The position numbers were made by a program, and so were the translations under genes. Positions 60,501-64,000 of a stretch of DNA of 64,000 nt are shown in pieces. This DNA comes from Cylicocyclus nassatus (lineage: Eukaryota; Nematoda; Chromadorea; Rhabditida; Strongylidae): the NCBI GenBank assembly GCA_958299035.1, contig CATQJL010000001.1, forward strand, positions 104,045,661 through 104,109,660, written 5' to 3'. Within the stretch, counting starts at the first letter, position 1, and each line of letters starts with the position of its first letter. Under the pieces are notes generated by a model, which saw only the letters and a program-made list of their open reading frames with translations, did not search any database and was not told the origin of the DNA.

Positions 60501-63500
60501 AACTTTTCTTGCAATGAACTTTCAAGGATACAAGAACAGATTTGGAACCAGTATTGAAATGCGCATTTTTCTAGTATAGACAAACAACTGTGCCTTCCTA
60601 GTAGACTTCCATTTCTACCATAAATTGTGCCTTTAAAATTCACCGCTAAAAATGATTTCAAGTTCAATGTTGTGCGAATGACTTTTAAGTGAATTTTTAG
60701 TAAAATTTCTAGTTTCAAAGTTGAAAGTTGGAAGTGCTAATCAGGAAATAATTTCAACTTGCATGTGATGAACTTTTGCTATTCCGTACAACTCGAAAGG
60801 ATTACGGGCAGAGTTTCAATGGCAAATCCTATGAAACCTCTAGGTCAAACTTTGAAATTAGAATAGGTTTGAAGTTATGAGACAGGTTAATTACGTACTG
60901 TATCACGCATTGTATCTTGACGCAAGCCTTCAGATGTGTTTTTGTAACATTTTGTTTGCTTTGGTTCATTGACGCGAGAGGCAAACTAACTTTTATCTTA
61001 AAGAAAAAAAAATGAATTTTGAATGAAAGTCCCGGTCCTCAGCAATTTGAAACTTCAAAATTCTTCAAATTTTCAAAGTCATCTCCAGGCAAAGCTATGA
61101 AGGTTAGTTCCTAAAGGATGTCCTTGCCAATTTTTTCTGGATCCTTGCCAAAATATTATCCACAGCGTTCGCGCTCTTAATTATCTCCTGCGGATACAGA
61201 CGGCGCGCTTTGGTTCCTCCTGCACCACCCCCGTTACAGTATAGCACATATAAACAAACAAACAAGAAAAAACGTAGCGTTTTAGGGAGAGTTATTTCCA
61301 AAAATAAAAGGCCGTTCTGAACACTATCATATTCATAGCCAACATGATAGAAAAGGAAGATTAACAATAAATTTCTTGAGACATTTTTGTCAGGAATTGC
61401 ACCTTTTTCGCCCATCATTATCAGAAAGTTTCTACTCGGATTCTTGAAAAATATCCCTAAGCTGAGACTTTCCTTGCCAGTTATCTACAAGAAATCATAT
61501 AACATGTGGATCGTGCAGTGAATATGTATGTTGATCATCTCAAATTCGATGTTAAAAAACCAACCATTTATCCACTTACTTGAGAAAAGATGGTGAAAAG
61601 TGAGGGTGGCAGATACGTTAATGATGCAGAGATCAGAACGAAATTTATTAGGAATTTGGCTTAAAAAGTTATGGCGAATCGTAAAAAAAAGTTAATTTCT
61701 TTTTTGATTTTTTCACTAGAACTCAGTGATGCTAGAGAAAATACATGCTATTGCTTCAATATCATTGATGCAAGACAAATGATAAAATGTGTAAAATGAA
61801 TGAATCACGAATAAATGAAACAAATTTCTCTGCTTGATTGACTTTGCACTTCATATGAAGTAGAAAGCAACTGCGAGAGGACTACCTAGTTCCTACCGTT
61901 GCAGCAAAACCTGTCTTCATACGATCTTTTTCTATCCTAGGACTAGTTTTTTGTAAGGTTTTTTAGTGTTTTTATTTAGTGTTTTCTATTCTTATTTTTT
62001 TGTATTTGAAATTGCATGGGAAAACAATATTCGGATACAGTTTTAAAAAGTTCAATGAGATAGATGTGATATCTTATCAGATAGAGAAAGCAACAAAGAT
62101 GAACAAGGGAAACGAATAAATATTTCTGTGATCGAAATCAAAGTAAGCAAAATTTTTTTTCAACATGAATTTGACGTAGATTCAAGTGGTAGTTCTCTCT
62201 AGCTTGCAAATTTGACCTAACAATATTTTTTTTCCATTTTTTCGATTCTTTCGAGCCAAAGATGTTCACACTGCACGACATTATGTAACAACTTCCACTT
62301 ACCATGTTTATTTGATAATTATCCGATACGTAAGCCAATTGTGAAGAGGTTCTTGAAGAGGGTACCTGCTGAGCTGCATCTACCGTCTAAAATTTGTGTA
62401 TGTACGTGACCAAATATATCAAAAAAAAAGAAGTGATGAAAAATTTGAACTCTTGCCCTATTTTATGCTCAAATGGACTGAACATGGTTCAACTCAAACT
62501 GTTATTTTGGAGTAAATGATTACATCAACGAAAACAATTTGCAAAGCTTTTGGATGTAGCTGAAGTAATATGGTAAAAAGTTCCTTTCACCGTTAATTAT
62601 TGTGCTGGCTAAAAAAATAATTTCGTTTTGGAATGAAAATCTTTATAAAGGCTGCTCTTGTTGCTTTTTATCTGTGTTTGAGAAGAAAGTAGTTCAAAGC
62701 TTCTTCCAACACATATTAACTATTCAGGGTTTGCATCTGTGAGGGCAGTTATGTCCCAGCAGGGCTAAAATTCCAAAAGCTCAATTCTGCAACTTCCGAA
62801 GCGTCCTTTTCATGCGGTAATGGTATTTTGGTATTTGGATAAATACATTTTACATTTTTAAATACATTTTATTTTTTAAATACGTTTTTCCTATTTAGCG
62901 GATAACAACAAAAAATTAATCTGACATTTGAATTTTCTGGCCGAAAAGACCAAATTTTCTCATTTTTGCGCGGAATGAACTGGGGATTCTCATTTCTTTG
63001 GAGATTTCTTCCTTTGGAAAATGAGTTCTACTCAGACAAGATATATTCCGATTCTCGTTAAACTGTCTTTCCAGAGATACCGAACACAGAACAAAAATTT
63101 GTTTCCAGCATTTGTAGGAGTCGCAAAAACGACCGAAATTCTTTATTAGCCTGTCAGAAAAGCAAGATTACTAGCCATGCTTAACAGCAACCCATAGAAT
63201 TATGAAAAAAATGCCAGACCGTATTTTACAAAAATTTAAAAGAAGCGACAGCGACTGTGAAAGATTTGCAAGAGTTTTGTTCATGCGCATAAGATATCGA
63301 TATTATAAAAAGAACCTCTTCTCTCATACCATTGACAAGCGTGAGTCAAAAGTAAGAATGAATAAACGAAAAACGATTTCTTCTGAGCCTAATACCGCTT
63401 GAGGAAGAAGGAGTAGTGTGAAAATTGCAAGAACTAAGGGATCATGGAAGAAGTATAGCAGAAACTGTCAAACTGTAGGCTATCAAAAGTTAAAAGCGTG

Positions 63501-63803
63501 TCAAAGCCAGATGATTCTTGAAATATTCAAATAGCTAGAAAATAAAGTGCACAAGGTAATTAGTGCGCCAAAGACTTGTCACTAACCTTTTTGACTTTTG
63601 GATAGCAATTGACTTTGTGCCTGTTCAGATTTTCATCGGATTCTACTAAATTCACCCAGCTGCCACGTCGTTTGCCAAGTCCTGAAACGAGACTTCCATA
63701 TTACCACTTCACTAATAATAGAAGTTAGTACCTGATGAGGCTGAATAGTCGCTAAAAGTGTCAGTTTCCGTTACCGTACCACTACGATATGCTGGCGGCG
63801 GCC
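54523..63803 (-). CDS. BRICHOS-like type II membrane protein, 15 exons, 5' end outside window
   Basis: Exons in order: 63732-63803, 63587-63681, 62303-62386, 58270-58626, 58126-58215, 57941-58009, 57589-57720, 56817-56967, 56441-56764, 56168-56411, 55972-56116, 55340-55407, 55104-55217, 54723-54858, 54523-54657. All phases agree; 737 residues are visible and the first exon starts in phase 1, so more lies upstream. A Pro/Ser-rich cytosolic part is followed by a basic, Cys-rich juxtamembrane stretch and one membrane span near residues 171-196 (TLTILLAVFGVILALVL). The outside part holds MPPEQYRNGQNQPVRLSMD, then SYYDFATNRVAVIDE and LTCFVMPLDRSLL, which fit the first-Cys half of a BRICHOS domain (C274, with C333 as likely partner). 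A Cys-rich block (CSDCFDFCLPDYG) and a Gly/Asn/Gln-rich tail follow. BRICHOS proteins are chaperone-like membrane or secreted proteins. An orthologue of a C. elegans BRICHOS protein such as C09F5.1 is possible but unproven. One donor (GTCAGT at 56816) is weak. The exon at 58270 could alternatively be a start, since TTTCAG precedes its ATG. Confidence 0.75.
57040..57065. repeat. Poly-G tract in an intron of the BRICHOS-like gene
   Basis: A run of about 16 G then AGGGG, in the intron between exons 56817-56967 and 57589-57720. Confidence 0.75.
58838..59073. mobile_element. Fold-back MITE related to 30588-30784
   Basis: GGCCTCGGGCATACCTCACG on the left and its inverse (GACCTTGGGCATACTTCACG) on the right; same end pattern as the element at 30588. 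Confidence 0.65.
60313..61247. mobile_element. Fold-back element in the long intron
   Basis: The arms 60313-60485 and 61113-61247 pair (GGTGCAGGAGGAACCAAAG with its mate; GGAGATAATTA with TAATTATCTCC). The ends resemble GCTATACTGTA. Non-coding, about 935 bp. Confidence 0.65.
62390..63586. other. Intron of the BRICHOS-like gene, nothing else recognised
   Basis: AT-rich sequence between exons 63587-63681 and 62303-62386. A 66-codon Lys/Arg-rich ORF on the plus strand (63202-63402) has no support. Confidence 0.5.
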
Positions 63804-64000
63804 CTGAATTTCAATGGATTTAGAAAGCATAGAAAAATTCCCTAGAGCCTCACGTATATAAGGAATTATAGCTGCTGGCCTATTAGGGACCATATAAAGG
63901 GGTTCCATGTAAAAAGGGTCTGACGGAATGCCTCTACATCTAGCTTGCAGGTAGCTGGGTGTATAGATGCGCGAGCTGGGATGAGGTCAGCTGAATAGCC
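63804..64000. other. Window edge upstream of the first visible exon
   Basis: Should be intron of the BRICHOS-like gene. An ATTCAG|CTGACC acceptor-like site on the minus strand near 63990 opens a short frame that stops without a good donor, so no exon is called. Confidence 0.3.

Larger units (their letters stand above)
58627..62302 (-). other. 3.7 kb intron of the BRICHOS-like gene holding mobile elements
   Basis: The intron between exons 62303-62386 and 58270-58626 contains the fold-backs at 58838-59073 and 60313-61247. Elsewhere it is AT-rich with nothing recognised. The acceptor TTTCAG directly before an in-frame ATG would also suit spliced-leader trans-splicing, which would make a short isoform beginning at 58626. 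Confidence 0.6.

Overview
This is eukaryotic DNA, almost certainly from a nematode and most likely a strongylid-type parasite. Coding exons are short and split by small introns with GTRAG donors and TTTCAG-type acceptors. The repeats include several Tc1/mariner-type inverted-repeat elements with TTAGGTTGTC ends. There are no operonic prokaryotic genes, and most long ORFs are shadows of repeats. The first 25 bases are a template-switching cDNA/amplification (SMART-type) primer, so base 1 is a library artefact at a contig end.

Layout. 1-25 is the adaptor; 26-4150 is one tandem satellite of 22-23 bp units with G-run variants and a 1.2 kb higher-order repeat. 5.6-6.2 kb holds a small predicted secreted-peptide gene. 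7.0-7.5 kb, 17.2-17.8 kb, 20.4-20.9 kb and 52.5-53.0 kb hold four members of a His-rich, Thr/Ser-rich secreted-protein family: two look intact (20.4 and 52.5 kb, minus strand) and two are broken. The 17.2 and 20.4 kb copies lie in near-identical arms of a large inverted duplication. 11-16.5 kb and 40-42.5 kb are mainly a dispersed 1.45 kb repeat carrying later insertions.

54.5-64.0 kb holds the largest gene, on the minus strand: 15 phase-consistent exons (at least 737 residues, 5' end beyond the window) of a single-pass type II membrane protein with a BRICHOS-like region. A second copy of this locus (His-rich gene plus membrane-protein gene) occupies about 20-36.5 kb. There the membrane-protein copy is a pseudogene torn apart by a hAT-like element (24129-25485), a MULE-like element (25998-28442) and a 6.3 kb inverted-terminal-repeat element (about 28513-34823). 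The MULE-like element carries an apparently intact seven-exon, 256-residue gene of unknown function. The 6.3 kb element carries a second unknown multi-exon gene plus stray exons, one resembling a FEM-1 ankyrin repeat.

44.8-52.1 kb is a three-level nest of transposons: mariner type, then a 5.7 kb element, then another mariner type and a hairpin-ended repeat. Inside the innermost one is a 29-base templated insertion copied in reverse from its own flank. The rest is intergenic DNA with fold-back elements, poly-G tracts and microsatellites.
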